In this document: piece after piece, positions 19,801 to 30,570 of the stretch
Layout of the letters: each line of letters starts with the position of its first letter
Position numbering within the stretch: the first letter of the stretch is position 1
NCBI GenBank assembly: GCA_024643795.1
Contig: JAHEMF010000019.1
Span: 1 to 47,024, forward strand
From: Bacteroidota bacterium
GTDB lineage: Bacteria > Bacteroidota > Bacteroidia > AKYH767-A > OLB10
DNA: 47,024 nt
Direction of reading: 5' to 3'
Made by a program: the position numbers and the translations under genes
Notes under the pieces: generated by a model
What the model saw: only the letters and a program-made list of their open reading frames with translations
Database searches by the model: none
What the model was told of the DNA's origin: nothing

Positions 19801-19955
19801 ACAAAGAAGATCTGATAAGTATTGCACAGGGAAAATATAATGCCCTGATAGAACTGGAAAATGCCAATCGTCAGGCAATCATTCAGAAAAAAGAAGAAGA
19901 ATACTTCAAAGCCGAAGGTGACACCACTGAAACTATCTTAGATACCAATGAGTGA
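16845..19955 (+). CDS. Large periplasmic tetratricopeptide-repeat protein
   Basis: 1036 residues with a signal peptide (cleavage near WSYAQQ). Almost the whole length is TPR units, roughly twenty, seen as repeated patterns such as YFRLKDYDNANRCFHEIL, AQYKLGNYEKALEML, YYNLADCFLKSQNKQSARNA and KGDFKSAAKGFADYIQKF. The tail is acidic and charged. TPR arrays hold protein complexes together; this one would sit in the periplasm. The last 8 bases overlap the start of the barrel gene (ATGAGTGA), which argues for translational coupling and a joint complex. I do not recognise it as a named gene. It is longer than SprE/PorW and lacks a lipobox, so I do not call it that. Confidence 0.9.
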   Translation: MKIKAIITLTGMLFFTLTWSYAQQTATYHDPEKSYKLAAELFRKEKYSAAREMFAQFLENSNGASEESKSNARFYMALCAGELYHPEANNEIKSFIDENPESLRSDIASFNAGKIFYRDRKFKSALEYFESTDISYLNNDEIPEYWFKSGYSYFRLKDYDNANRCFHEILNINSKYQTAATYYYGHVAYQQNNLNTAIETFDKLKDSESFKPVLPYYYVQIYYEQGKYKEVIIYADELGELEGIKNSTEIKRYVAEAQYKLGNYEKALEMLTAFEENYPRLSREDYYQLGYCSYMTGKYPEAISYFEKVINIKDELQQTAYYNLADCFLKSQNKQSARNAFQFASTAEYNEKISEESHFNYAKLSFELGFQPVAINSLNNFTTRFPQSKHVDEANEILAQLYITTRNYKDALVALDKIKEKSPRARAAYQKVAYFRGIEFYNDRDYDKAIGLFTNAIVTEIDPTVRAMAMYWKAEAFYNQENYEQALKQYRIYLFNPASTNTEMYHKANYNLGYCHFKLNNYAEANTWFRKYILKKEATDPARLADAQIRIGDGFFMLKEYGSASSYYNDAISNKAKATDYCLFQIGMIQGIKGDMKGKSASMDKLINNHPSSTYNDDALFEKGNALLALEDYNGSEDMFEAVIKKYSRSEYAKKALLKTALIQYNLRNDEKALRIYKDVVEKYPSTTESTEALTGIRNIYVSMGQPQDYFDYVKNVSSIDVSTGAQDSITYEAAEQLYLKGDFKSAAKGFADYIQKFQKGYYRLNASFYKAECDYRAGDFEKALESYRVVIDYPRNIFTEKALLKAAEILINKNNCPDAIADFKRLEEIADFRDNIIASQTGQMRCYYDMKDYDSAIMYAQKLISGDKVSATIVNEAHLIHGRSTFMLKDLTKSFSEFSLVAKNSSGEATAEAKYYLALIHFMNGKHKDSQDQCFKVVNQVPSYEYWIGKSFILLGDNYLALKDTFQAKHTYKSIIDNYEGQKNDKEDLISIAQGKYNALIELENANRQAIIQKKEEEYFKAEGDTTETILDTNE

Positions 19956-21624
19956 TCAAAATAAAAACATGATAAGATCTAAATTCGCAGGACAAATCTG
20001 TCTTGCTATAATTTCATTCTCCTCAACCGTGTCATATGCACAGGATGGTAACTTAGGTGATGAACAAATCAACGTCGTAAAACCTTACCAGCCGACCCTT
20101 TCAGACGCTTTCAAGATCAGCGATATACCCGGAAGGGATACTTCGGTAGTATTTATACCTCAGATGAAATATGAAACTGACAAAGTGAATTATCCTACCA
20201 CATATACAATTTCTCCCATCAAGGCTGTAAATATCAAGGATGAGAATATTAAGAAACTATATCATGGTTTTATCAAAGCCGGATATGGCACAAAGAATAC
20301 GCCTTATGCCGAAATATTTTATAATAGTCTCAGGTCAAAGAAATTGGATGCAGGCATCCACCTGAATCATATTTCTTCTACCGGTAAAGTAAAAGATTAT
20401 GGATTCCCCGGAATGAGTGAAAGTGGAGTCGAATTATATGGATCCAAGTTTTTAAGAGACCATACCTTAAAAGGAAAAGTGGGTTATGACAGGTCTGTTT
20501 ATCATTACTATGGATACTTAGACCCTCCAGATCAATTCGGGAAATCGGAAACAAAGCACAGCTTTGATGATGTTAGTGTTGGGTTCGATTTTATGTCTAA
20601 TGAAACAAACAAACAGAGATTCAGATATGATGCGTCATTGGAGTTCAGGAATTTTGGCGACAATAAAGATTATACTGAGAATAACCTGTTGTTAAGTACA
20701 CACATGGCCAAAGAGATAGACAACGGTGAACTGTTTGGTGACATTGAATTAGATGTTGTAAAATATGACAACCCGGTTGATGCCAATGAAACCAGAAATA
20801 TTTTCAGGATCAACCCGCGATACCGTTTCGAACTGGAACCGGTTACGCTTACCGCGGGAGGTAATTTTGCACTGGATATAAATGAAGAGACCGACATCCT
20901 TGTATATCCGTTTGTAAGAGTGGATTATCATCCAATAGCTGAAACTATGAGTTTATACGCCGAACTGAGCGGCGATCTTCAAAGGCGTACATTCAGGCAA
21001 CTTTCTATAACAAACCCATTTATGGAGTCACCGGGCGAGATCCTGAACACACGTAAAAAGTTCGACCTTAAGGGTGGGATGGTTTTAAAACTTGACAACC
21101 AGGTTCTATTTCAGGTTGAAGGTGGCTTAAAACGATTTAAGAATGATGCCTTTTATGTTAACCTGCCGGAAGAATTTCCTACAACTCTGGTGAAATATAA
21201 TGTAGGTTTCGATGAGAATGACCTGTTTTATGTTAGAACGGAGATCACATATGAACAGTATGAAAAAACTGGTGTCTCACTCAATGCAACTTACTTCTCC
21301 AATTCCCCGGCAACCCTGGATAAGCCGTTGTTCAGACCCGATTTTATACTGGGATTAAAAGGATTTTACAATATTGGTGATAAGATCAGGGTAACAACAG
21401 AGTGGAACTATTCTGGACAACAATATGCCATCAATTACGAGGATGGGGGATTCAGGACGGTAAAAGGTTATATTGATGGAAATCTGGGGGTTGATTACCT
21501 GTATTCAAAGGTGCTGTCTGTCTTTCTGAACTTCAACAATATCACAGCCAGCAAATACAGCAGATGGTATAATTATCCCTCTTACCGGTTTATGGCTATG
21601 GCCGGATTGTCATACTCTTTTTAA
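19948..21624 (+). CDS. Outer-membrane beta-barrel protein coupled to the TPR protein
   Basis: 558 residues from ATG 19948; an ATG at 19969 (residue 8) gives a cleaner signal peptide, MIRSKFAGQICLAIISFSS, cleaved near VSYAQD. The mature N-terminus has the sequence INVVKPYQPTLSDAFKISD, which I remember as a conserved signature in related Bacteroidota barrels. The rest alternates strands and turns and ends MAMAGLSYSF, with the terminal phenylalanine of outer-membrane barrels. There is no plug domain of TonB-dependent receptors. A perfect terminator follows at 21655. Function is unknown; it probably forms an envelope complex with the TPR protein. Confidence 0.85.
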   Translation: MSDQNKNMIRSKFAGQICLAIISFSSTVSYAQDGNLGDEQINVVKPYQPTLSDAFKISDIPGRDTSVVFIPQMKYETDKVNYPTTYTISPIKAVNIKDENIKKLYHGFIKAGYGTKNTPYAEIFYNSLRSKKLDAGIHLNHISSTGKVKDYGFPGMSESGVELYGSKFLRDHTLKGKVGYDRSVYHYYGYLDPPDQFGKSETKHSFDDVSVGFDFMSNETNKQRFRYDASLEFRNFGDNKDYTENNLLLSTHMAKEIDNGELFGDIELDVVKYDNPVDANETRNIFRINPRYRFELEPVTLTAGGNFALDINEETDILVYPFVRVDYHPIAETMSLYAELSGDLQRRTFRQLSITNPFMESPGEILNTRKKFDLKGGMVLKLDNQVLFQVEGGLKRFKNDAFYVNLPEEFPTTLVKYNVGFDENDLFYVRTEITYEQYEKTGVSLNATYFSNSPATLDKPLFRPDFILGLKGFYNIGDKIRVTTEWNYSGQQYAINYEDGGFRTVKGYIDGNLGVDYLYSKVLSVFLNFNNITASKYSRWYNYPSYRFMAMAGLSYSF

Positions 21625-21654
21625 TGTATTGATAAAGAGCGTATTATAGAATAA

Positions 21655-21690
21655 ATAAGGTCTCGCAAATGCGAGACCTTATCTTTTTAA
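21655..21690 (+). terminator. Rho-independent terminator of the TPR/barrel operon
   Basis: ATAAGGTCTCGC (21655-21666) and GCGAGACCTTAT (21671-21682) form a perfect 12-base-pair stem with an AAAT loop, followed by CTTTTTAA. It lies 30 bases after the barrel stop codon. Confidence 0.92.
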
Positions 21691-23790
<2,100 letters not shown>

Positions 23791-23809
23791 AAAACCTTAC
23801 AAACAATGT

Positions 23810-23837
23810 AAAACCGGCAACTTTGCCGGTTTTTTTT
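23810..23837 (+). terminator. Rho-independent terminator of gyrB
   Basis: AAACCGGCA (23811-23819) and TGCCGGTTT (23824-23832) form a nine-base-pair stem with a four-base loop, running into a stretch of T that ends at 23837. Confidence 0.92.
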
Positions 23838-23864
23838 GCCATTAATTTCTTGGTGATATTTTTG
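23835..23864 (+). promoter_or_regulatory. Bacteroidota promoter (-33 TTTG, -7 TATTTTTG) for the GNAT-nitrilase gene
   Basis: TTTG at 23835-23838 and TATTTTTG at 23857-23864 are 18 bases apart. The -33 box overlaps the T-run of the gyrB terminator. The ATG at 23897 follows after 32 bases. Confidence 0.5.
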
Positions 23865-23896
23865 TTTTGTATATTAATTGAAATCAAAAAAACCAT

Positions 23897-25486
23897 ATGA
23901 TAAATAAAGAACCAGTAGTTGAAATAGGTCCAATAGAAGTAGAAGAGTTTGAACAATTCAGAGAAGCCATGATTGCTGCTTATCCCAATTGGGAGGGCAG
24001 TTATTGGACAAGAACCACTATTGAAAAACTGATAAACTTATTTCCTGCTGGCCAAATTGGCATTTACATGAACGGCACACTTGTGGGTAGCGCACTCAGC
24101 ATAATTGTAGATTACGATAAATACGGTGACGCACATACTTATTCGCAAATAACCGGCAAATACACTTTTGACACTCATACTACAAAGGGTGATGTACTTT
24201 ACGGTATTGATGTATTTATTCATCCTGATCACCGTGGCAAACACCTGGGACGCAGGTTATATGATGCAAGGAAAGAACTATGTGAACACCTCAACCTGCG
24301 CTCTATAATTTTTGGAGGAAGGATTCCTAATTATCACAAATATGCTGCTGATATGCCTCCTAAAGAGTACATGCAAAAAGTGAAGTACAAAGAAATATAT
24401 GACCCGGTACTCACCTTTCAGCTATCTAATGATTTTCATATTCGAAAAGTTTTGAAGAACTATCTTCCTGACGATAATGAGTCACTGGAGTTTGGAACTT
24501 TAATGGAATGGAACAATATCTATTATGATCCGGAAAAACTTAATCTCACTCTGAACAATACCGTGAGGTTAGGTCTCGTGCAATGGCAAATGCGCCCGTA
24601 CAAAGATCTTGCAGAACTGGATCAGCAAATAGATTACTTTGCTGAAGTGGTTTCCGGTTACAAATGTGACTTCATGCTTTTGCCGGAACTATTCAACGCA
24701 CCTCTGATGTCGGAATTCAACCACCTTTCAGAATCTGAAGCCATTCGGGCCATTTCAAAATATACTGAGCCTATCAAGGAAAAGCTGCTTGATCTCGCGA
24801 TCAAATACAATGTCAATATTATTGCAGGCAGTATGCCTGAAATGAGAGACGACCACTTATATAATATAGGTCACTTACTTAGAAGAGATGGGACGTATGA
24901 ACGATACGAGAAGATCCATATCACACCCAATGAACTTCGCTATTGGGGAATGAAAGGTGGCGACAAGGTTAAAGTGTTTGAAACCGATTGTGCCCGTATA
25001 GGAGTACTTATTTGCTATGATGTTGAATTTCCTGAACTAGCGCGACTGATGGCCATTGAAGGAATGGATATTCTCTTCGTACCATTTTTGACCGACACTC
25101 AAAATGCATACAGCCGCGTGAGAAACTGTGCACAGGCAAGAGCCATAGAAAATGAATGCTATGTGGCTATGGCAGGTAGTATTGGTAACCTTCCCAAGGT
25201 GAAAAATATGGATATTCAATACGCACAATCAATGGTGCTTACACCATGCGACTTCCCCTTTCCGGCCAACGGAATAAAAGGAGAGGCTACAACCAATTCA
25301 GAAATGGTATTGATAGTTGATGTAGACCTTGACCTGCTTAAAGAATTGCATGAATACGGAAGCGTAAAGACAATGAAAGATCGCAGAACCGATCTGTATG
25401 AAGTCAAGCTGGTTCCTTCAGATAAAAACAATGAAAAGAAGGAATCATTGAATAATACATCGTCTGGCGTTACCTCAAAAGCGTAA
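23897..25486 (+). CDS. Bifunctional GNAT acetyltransferase / carbon-nitrogen hydrolase
   Basis: 529 residues. Residues about 8-150 are a GNAT domain (IDVFIHPDHRGKHLGRRLYDARKEL holds the acetyl-CoA loop). Residues about 215-500 are a nitrilase-superfamily domain with the Glu-Lys-Cys triad: E264 in LLPELFNAP, K339 in YEKIHITPNE and C373 in LICYDVEFPEL. Nitrilase-type enzymes cleave amide or nitrile bonds; GNAT domains acetylate amines. The same fusion is annotated in other bacteria, but its substrate is not known to me. The last 17 bases overlap the 3' end of the surface-protein gene on the other strand; the final 20 or so residues look like a low-complexity tail. Confidence 0.92.
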   Translation: MINKEPVVEIGPIEVEEFEQFREAMIAAYPNWEGSYWTRTTIEKLINLFPAGQIGIYMNGTLVGSALSIIVDYDKYGDAHTYSQITGKYTFDTHTTKGDVLYGIDVFIHPDHRGKHLGRRLYDARKELCEHLNLRSIIFGGRIPNYHKYAADMPPKEYMQKVKYKEIYDPVLTFQLSNDFHIRKVLKNYLPDDNESLEFGTLMEWNNIYYDPEKLNLTLNNTVRLGLVQWQMRPYKDLAELDQQIDYFAEVVSGYKCDFMLLPELFNAPLMSEFNHLSESEAIRAISKYTEPIKEKLLDLAIKYNVNIIAGSMPEMRDDHLYNIGHLLRRDGTYERYEKIHITPNELRYWGMKGGDKVKVFETDCARIGVLICYDVEFPELARLMAIEGMDILFVPFLTDTQNAYSRVRNCAQARAIENECYVAMAGSIGNLPKVKNMDIQYAQSMVLTPCDFPFPANGIKGEATTNSEMVLIVDVDLDLLKELHEYGSVKTMKDRRTDLYEVKLVPSDKNNEKKESLNNTSSGVTSKA

Positions 25487-28400
25487 CTCTGTCAACCCGT
25501 GTATGGGTATCGCCAACCTGATCTTTGATAACTGCCTTGTAGATGTAAATACCTTGCGGAGAAGGTTTGCCAGTATTCATATCAATTCCATCCCAGGCAA
25601 CATCTGTATTGGAGGTTTTATGAACAACCTTACCCCAACGATCGAATATCACTATCTCATACTCCTCAATTCCTACACCATAAATCTTAAATTTATCATT
25701 TACCCCATTGTTCTCAGGAGTAAATGCGTTAGGAATATAGATCATGATATCATCTCTCACTTTCACTGCCTGCATCACGGAATCCGTACATCCATCTATT
25801 GAAGTTACCATAAGTTTTACAATATATAAACCGGTGTCCTGATATGTATGCACCGGATCTGTAACATTGGAAGCAAAAGCATTATCACCGAAATCCCAAA
25901 CACGGTTAACAGCTCCGTTACTGATATCCTTAAAGTATACTGTAGGGAAATTTCTGGTTGGGTCTGATGGGTCATAAGTGAATGCAGCCTTAGGTTTGGG
26001 ATATACAGTGATCGGCTGACCTGCAACAGCAGTGCCTGCACATGAACCAGCAGCATTTGAAGTAATAGTTAAGGAAGGTAAGAATGAGCCTTCAGTCCAA
26101 TACAGATGCTGTGGCTCAGCAACTGTTGAATTTGTGCCATCACCAAAGTCCCAGTTATAATTCAGCCCCGGCACAACACCTCCATTGATAGTAAAACTCA
26201 CTTCCAAAGGCTCACATCCCGCCAAGGGATTCATATTAAATGAAACCGAAGGTGGATCAACTGCAACAATTGAAACCGAACCAATAGCCTGTGGGCTGTT
26301 ACAGCCATCAGATAGCGTAAAGGATAAACTAGTACTCTGAACAATGGTAATTGTATTGGAACTTCCTGTCATACCATTGCTCCATTGTATAGAATAATTT
26401 CCATCACCACCTGAAGCATTTGCATTAACGGTGATTTCTGTTCCTGAGCAAACTGAATCAGGAGCTGAGATGCTGAGGGCAAGAGGTGGCCTCACCGAAA
26501 CAGAACTAGATGATGATGTTGCTATACATCCGTTTGCATCTGTAATGGTTACCACATAGCTTGTTGTATTTACCGGAGCTGCACTTATTGAAGAACCAAT
26601 TGATCCATCACTCCATTGATAAGTATAAGGCGCTGTACCTCCTGATGCATTTAATGTGATCTGTACACTCCCTCCTTGACAAATAGTAAATGGTCCGGGT
26701 ATAGAAACCTGCAACAAAAGCGGTTCATTTATTGTGGTTTGATAGCTTGACTGACATCCTGCCTGATCTGTTACTGTTAAGGTATAAACACCTGCACTTG
26801 CATTTAGCAGACCGGAACCTGATGAACCATCAGACCACAAATAAGAATATGGTGGTTGCCCTCCACTTACATTTACTGCAACCGATCCGTTTGAACCACC
26901 ATTGCATAGTACATGAGTGATCTGTTGTAATGTTATAGCAGGAGCATTGGCCGATTGTAGCTGTTCAGTAATTGAAAAAGTACATCCGTTGGCATCTGTA
27001 ATAACAATACCATAAACCCCTGCTGATAAATTTTGTGCACCTGACCCAACCGAAACAGAAGGAGTCCAGTTATAATTGTATGGTCCTGTTCCTCCACTTA
27101 CATTCAAAGTAATGCTTCCGTTTTGCAAACCGCATGTTGGTTGTACAACTGTTGCAGATGAAGAAAGTACCTGCTGAGGTTCGGTCACTGAAATCTGTGT
27201 GCTTTGCGTGCAACTGTTCTGATCAGTCACGGTTACTGAATAAGTGCCCGCAGATAGATTGCTTGCAGTTGGTCCAATAGATATATTTCCCTGCCATTGC
27301 CAAGTGATCTGACCTGTACCGCCTGATACATTCATTACAACTTCACCGGTGTTATCTCCTTTACATAGTACATTGGTTACAGATACATTTTGCAGAACCA
27401 GCGCCGGTGGCTGAATAATAGTTGTAGATACTGTACCTGTACACCCATTAGCATCGGTAACTGTTACTGAATACACTCCCGGCGCTAATGATGAAATATT
27501 CTGTGTGGTTTGGCCCGATGACCAGCTGTAACTATACGGTTGCACTCCTCCGCTAATGTTGATATCAATGGAGCCGTTGTTCAATCCATTGCATGTGATG
27601 TCTGTCGTCCCCGCAAGGGTAACAATAGGCTTTGAAGAATTAGCAACTTGAATATTTTTGATTAATGTGCAGCCATTCGCATCTGTTATAGTTACTGTAT
27701 AAGCTCCACCTGATAACGACGAAGCAAATGCAGATGTTGAAACTGAAGGTGACCATTGGTATGCATACCCCGGAACTCCTCCACTTGTATTTAACTGTAC
27801 AGAACCATTTTGCCCTCCACATGAAGTATTAACAATAGTAGGGTTTGCAGACAGAGCAGTTGGCGGCTCTGAAATCACAACACTTGCGGTTACTGTACAC
27901 CCGGCATTTATAGTTACTGCAACGGTGTACATACCTGCTGAAAGATTATTTGCCGTAGCTCCCGTTCCTCCCGATGGAGACCATGAATAAGTGAATGGCC
28001 CTGAAGCTCCTGTAACAGCAACAGTAGCAGATCCATTGTTACCTCCATGACAGTTTACGTCTGTACTTGAAATAATACTGGCTGATGGGCCATTGACACT
28101 TGGCACATTTAAAAAATAATTGAGCACGCATTGGTTAGCATCTGTAATGGTAACCATATAACCACCTGCAGATAAACCGGAAGCATTAGGTGTGTTCCCG
28201 CCACTGGGCCACCATGAATAACTATATGGAGGTTGTCCATTCTGAACCGTAACCGCTGCCGAACCATTAGCAGCACATCCGTTGGCAGGTGTAGTTGTAA
28301 CTGTAGCTGACATTCCAGTTAATGGCTGGTTAATGGTAACTGATGCCTGAGAAACACACCCGGCCTGGCTGGTAACAGTTACCGTATATGTTCCGGCAAC

Positions 28401-29474
28401 CAAGAACTGCGCACTGGCACTATTACCTCCACTGGGAGACCATTGATAGGTGAAAGGACCTGCCGCGCCACTTACCGTTGCCGTAGCAGAGCCATTGTTT
28501 CCGCCAAAACAGGTTACATCATTCTTTTGTAATGATACATTGAAACTGTTGATCTGTATCGGAAAACTCTGAACTCCTGTTGTGGTGTTACCACATTGAT
28601 CATCAACAGTACCTGTCATGGTGAATGTGAATGCACCCGTTTGAATTATAGCCGGGCTTAATGTTAATATATAATTCTTAGAAGCTGTGGCTCCTTGTGT
28701 GCATGAAGGACTGCTTACACCGGTAATGGTATAGGGACCACCCGGACCTGTGAGGGTGAAATCACCAGGCTGCACAGTATTACACAAAACCTTCTCGTTG
28801 AATACAACCGATATGGAACTGGCACCGCAATTCAAACTGGTAACATTAGCAATTACAGGTGGAGTATTATCAGTTAAAGAAGCTGTTGATGCAGAGAGAT
28901 CAATCGTATAACCACTTTGGTTGACAGCCGAAAAGCTACTTACGTTCAACACAAAGGTTTGCCCGGCAGCAACCGGAATCATTGGATTGTTTTGCACACC
29001 CGCTAAACCATTTGCGCCGGTAACACCGGTGATGTTGCTATAATTACAAGAAAGCTCAAGTGTGGGATCTGAAAAAATATCAGAACACGATGCATTGGAA
29101 ATATTATAAAGAGCCCAGTCGTAGTTTTCTCCAATGTTATTGGGCACTATGCTGAATGCCAGATTACCTGCTGAAGAAGTAGTAAATATATACCATGCAT
29201 CATTCCGTTCACCCGTAAGCAAACAGGAAGTAAGAGCATTTATTTCATTAGGAATGGCTCCTACGCCAGTATAAATGGTATTATTGGTATAAGATGTTCC
29301 GCAAATGGGAATTGCACCCAAACAATCCTGGGGACCGGGAGACTGAGCAAAAACATGTGTTTCAGGTGAAAAAACCACCAGAAATGCGAAAATCCCAGCA
29401 TAAAACCGGAACTTCTGATGTTCAAAATATTTAACAAGATCCCTTTTTACGGGAATCCCTGTTTTAGACCCCAC
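25470..29474 (-). CDS. Giant surface protein with SprB repeats, PKD domains and T9SS type B (gliding motility) C-terminal domain
   Basis: 1334 residues. Order: long signal peptide (to about residue 44, THVFAQ); an N-terminal domain with DCLGAIPICG and GERNDAWYIFTT, common in T9SS surface proteins; an Ig-like region (about 210-310, TPPVIANVTSLNC); eight SprB-type repeats (about 315-930), each opening C-x-G-x-x-N-G-S and ending GTYTVTVTDANGC-like; two weaker Ig-like units; two PKD domains (WDFGDGTNS near 1107, WDFGDNAF near 1192); and the gliding-motility C-terminal domain from about 1243 (IPNAFTPENNGVNDKF to VTLLR). SprB-type proteins are adhesins moved along the cell surface in gliding cells. 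This one is secreted and held at the surface by T9SS. Repeats differ in sequence, so they are old rather than recent copies. Confidence 0.93.
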   Translation of the reverse strand: MGSKTGIPVKRDLVKYFEHQKFRFYAGIFAFLVVFSPETHVFAQSPGPQDCLGAIPICGTSYTNNTIYTGVGAIPNEINALTSCLLTGERNDAWYIFTTSSAGNLAFSIVPNNIGENYDWALYNISNASCSDIFSDPTLELSCNYSNITGVTGANGLAGVQNNPMIPVAAGQTFVLNVSSFSAVNQSGYTIDLSASTASLTDNTPPVIANVTSLNCGASSISVVFNEKVLCNTVQPGDFTLTGPGGPYTITGVSSPSCTQGATASKNYILTLSPAIIQTGAFTFTMTGTVDDQCGNTTTGVQSFPIQINSFNVSLQKNDVTCFGGNNGSATATVSGAAGPFTYQWSPSGGNSASAQFLVAGTYTVTVTSQAGCVSQASVTINQPLTGMSATVTTTPANGCAANGSAAVTVQNGQPPYSYSWWPSGGNTPNASGLSAGGYMVTITDANQCVLNYFLNVPSVNGPSASIISSTDVNCHGGNNGSATVAVTGASGPFTYSWSPSGGTGATANNLSAGMYTVAVTINAGCTVTASVVISEPPTALSANPTIVNTSCGGQNGSVQLNTSGGVPGYAYQWSPSVSTSAFASSLSGGAYTVTITDANGCTLIKNIQVANSSKPIVTLAGTTDITCNGLNNGSIDINISGGVQPYSYSWSSGQTTQNISSLAPGVYSVTVTDANGCTGTVSTTIIQPPALVLQNVSVTNVLCKGDNTGEVVMNVSGGTGQITWQWQGNISIGPTASNLSAGTYSVTVTDQNSCTQSTQISVTEPQQVLSSSATVVQPTCGLQNGSITLNVSGGTGPYNYNWTPSVSVGSGAQNLSAGVYGIVITDANGCTFSITEQLQSANAPAITLQQITHVLCNGGSNGSVAVNVSGGQPPYSYLWSDGSSGSGLLNASAGVYTLTVTDQAGCQSSYQTTINEPLLLQVSIPGPFTICQGGSVQITLNASGGTAPYTYQWSDGSIGSSISAAPVNTTSYVVTITDANGCIATSSSSSVSVRPPLALSISAPDSVCSGTEITVNANASGGDGNYSIQWSNGMTGSSNTITIVQSTSLSFTLSDGCNSPQAIGSVSIVAVDPPSVSFNMNPLAGCEPLEVSFTINGGVVPGLNYNWDFGDGTNSTVAEPQHLYWTEGSFLPSLTITSNAAGSCAGTAVAGQPITVYPKPKAAFTYDPSDPTRNFPTVYFKDISNGAVNRVWDFGDNAFASNVTDPVHTYQDTGLYIVKLMVTSIDGCTDSVMQAVKVRDDIMIYIPNAFTPENNGVNDKFKIYGVGIEEYEIVIFDRWGKVVHKTSNTDVAWDGIDMNTGKPSPQGIYIYKAVIKDQVGDTHTRVDRVTLLR

Positions 29475-29502
29475 TTAAACCCTTTTTTATCTTATGTTTT
29501 TA

Positions 29503-29510
29503 TAATTTTG
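29503..29510 (+). promoter_or_regulatory. Bacteroidota -7 promoter element for mdh
   Basis: TAATTTTG matches TAnnTTTG and ends 60 bases before the mdh ATG. No convincing -33 TTG is present. The 96-base divergent spacer to the surface-protein gene holds nothing else I can name. Confidence 0.45.
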
Positions 29511-29570
29511 CCGCCGTCTGTAAACGACATCAAACTGTTTTAATTAACCCTCTTAATACTCAATCACACA

Positions 29571-30512
29571 ATGAAAGTCACTGTTGTAGGAGCAGGAAAC
29601 GTTGGAGCAACTTGTGCCAACGTAATTGCACACAAAGAACTTTGTAACGAGGTTATTCTGCTCGATATCAAGGAAGGCGTTGCAGAAGGCAAATCCCTTG
29701 ATATGTGGCAGACCTCGCCGATCAACTTATACGATACACGCATAAAAGGTTGCACAAATGACTATGCTCAGACCGAAGGTTCTGACGTAGTGGTAATTAC
29801 ATCAGGTTTGCCTAGAAAACCCGGTATGAGTCGCGATGACCTTATTGCCACAAACGCCGGCATTGTCAGGTCTGTTACAGAGAATATCGTGAAATACTCT
29901 CCAAATGCTATCATCATAGTGGTTTCCAACCCGTTAGATGTAATGACCTATTGCGCATTTCTGACCTCAGGATTTCCATCAAGCAAGGTATTTGGTATGG
30001 CTGGTATCTTAGATACAGCCCGCTACCGTGCATTCCTTGCCGAAGCACTTAATGTTTCTCCAAAAGATATTCAGGCAGTGCTAATGGGTGGTCATGGTGA
30101 TACCATGGTTCCGTTACCACGCTATACAACTGTTGCCGGAATTCCGGTAACCGAGATGATCGACACTGAAAAGCTCGATGCCATTGTTGAACGCACCAAA
30201 AAAGGTGGCGGTGAACTGGTAAACCTCATGGGAACTTCTGCATGGTACGCTCCAGGAGCTGCTGCTGCCCAAATGGTGGAAGCTATTGTGAGAGATCAGA
30301 AAAGGATCTTCCCGTGTTGCGCATGGCTCCAGGGTGAATATGGAATGAAAGATATTTATCTGGGAGTACCTGTAAAACTTGGACGTAACGGAATTGAGGA
30401 GGTTATCCAGCTTGATCTCAACAACGACGAAAAAGAACTTCTTAAAAATTCGGCAACTGCTGTTAAAGAAGTCATGAAGGTTCTCGATAATATGCAGGAA
30501 GCTGCCAAATAA
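29571..30512 (+). CDS. mdh: Malate dehydrogenase (NAD-dependent, LDH-like type)
   Basis: 313 residues, the length of LDH-like malate dehydrogenases. The Rossmann motif GAGNVGA is at residues 7-13; an acidic residue follows strand 2 (LLDIKEG), which favours NAD. Substrate-binding arginines lie in [12 protein letters not shown], and SNPLDVMTY and the catalytic histidine H175 in [10 protein letters not shown] are present. It interconverts malate and oxaloacetate in the TCA cycle. Arginine at the first position of the LPRKPGM loop marks malate rather than lactate use. A terminator follows at 30541. Confidence 0.97.
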   Translation: MKVTVVGAGNVGATCANVIAHKELCNEVILLDIKEGVAEGKSLDMWQTSPINLYDTRIKGCTNDYAQTEGSDVVVITSGLPRKPGMSRDDLIATNAGIVRSVTENIVKYSPNAIIIVVSNPLDVMTYCAFLTSGFPSSKVFGMAGILDTARYRAFLAEALNVSPKDIQAVLMGGHGDTMVPLPRYTTVAGIPVTEMIDTEKLDAIVERTKKGGGELVNLMGTSAWYAPGAAAAQMVEAIVRDQKRIFPCCAWLQGEYGMKDIYLGVPVKLGRNGIEEVIQLDLNNDEKELLKNSATAVKEVMKVLDNMQEAAK

Positions 30513-30540
30513 CAGCGACTAACATTATTGAATATACGAA

Positions 30541-30570
30541 ATGCCGGCTCATCAGTCGGTATTTTTTTTT
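30541..30570 (+). terminator. Rho-independent terminator of mdh
   Basis: ATGCCGGCT (30541-30549) pairs with AGTCGGTAT (30554-30562) through nine pairs, two of them G-U, across a four-base loop. A run of nine T (30562-30570) follows. The T-run directly abuts the GC-rich folded element at 30571. Confidence 0.8.

Noticed and set aside
16845-19955. Calling the TPR protein SprE/PorW
   Set aside because: Longer, no lipobox, and paired with a barrel; evidence only supports a TPR array.
25470-29474. Tandem DNA repeats or CRISPR-like spacing in the surface-protein gene
   Set aside because: Periodicity is from SprB-type protein repeats with diverged bases, not identical DNA repeats with spacers.
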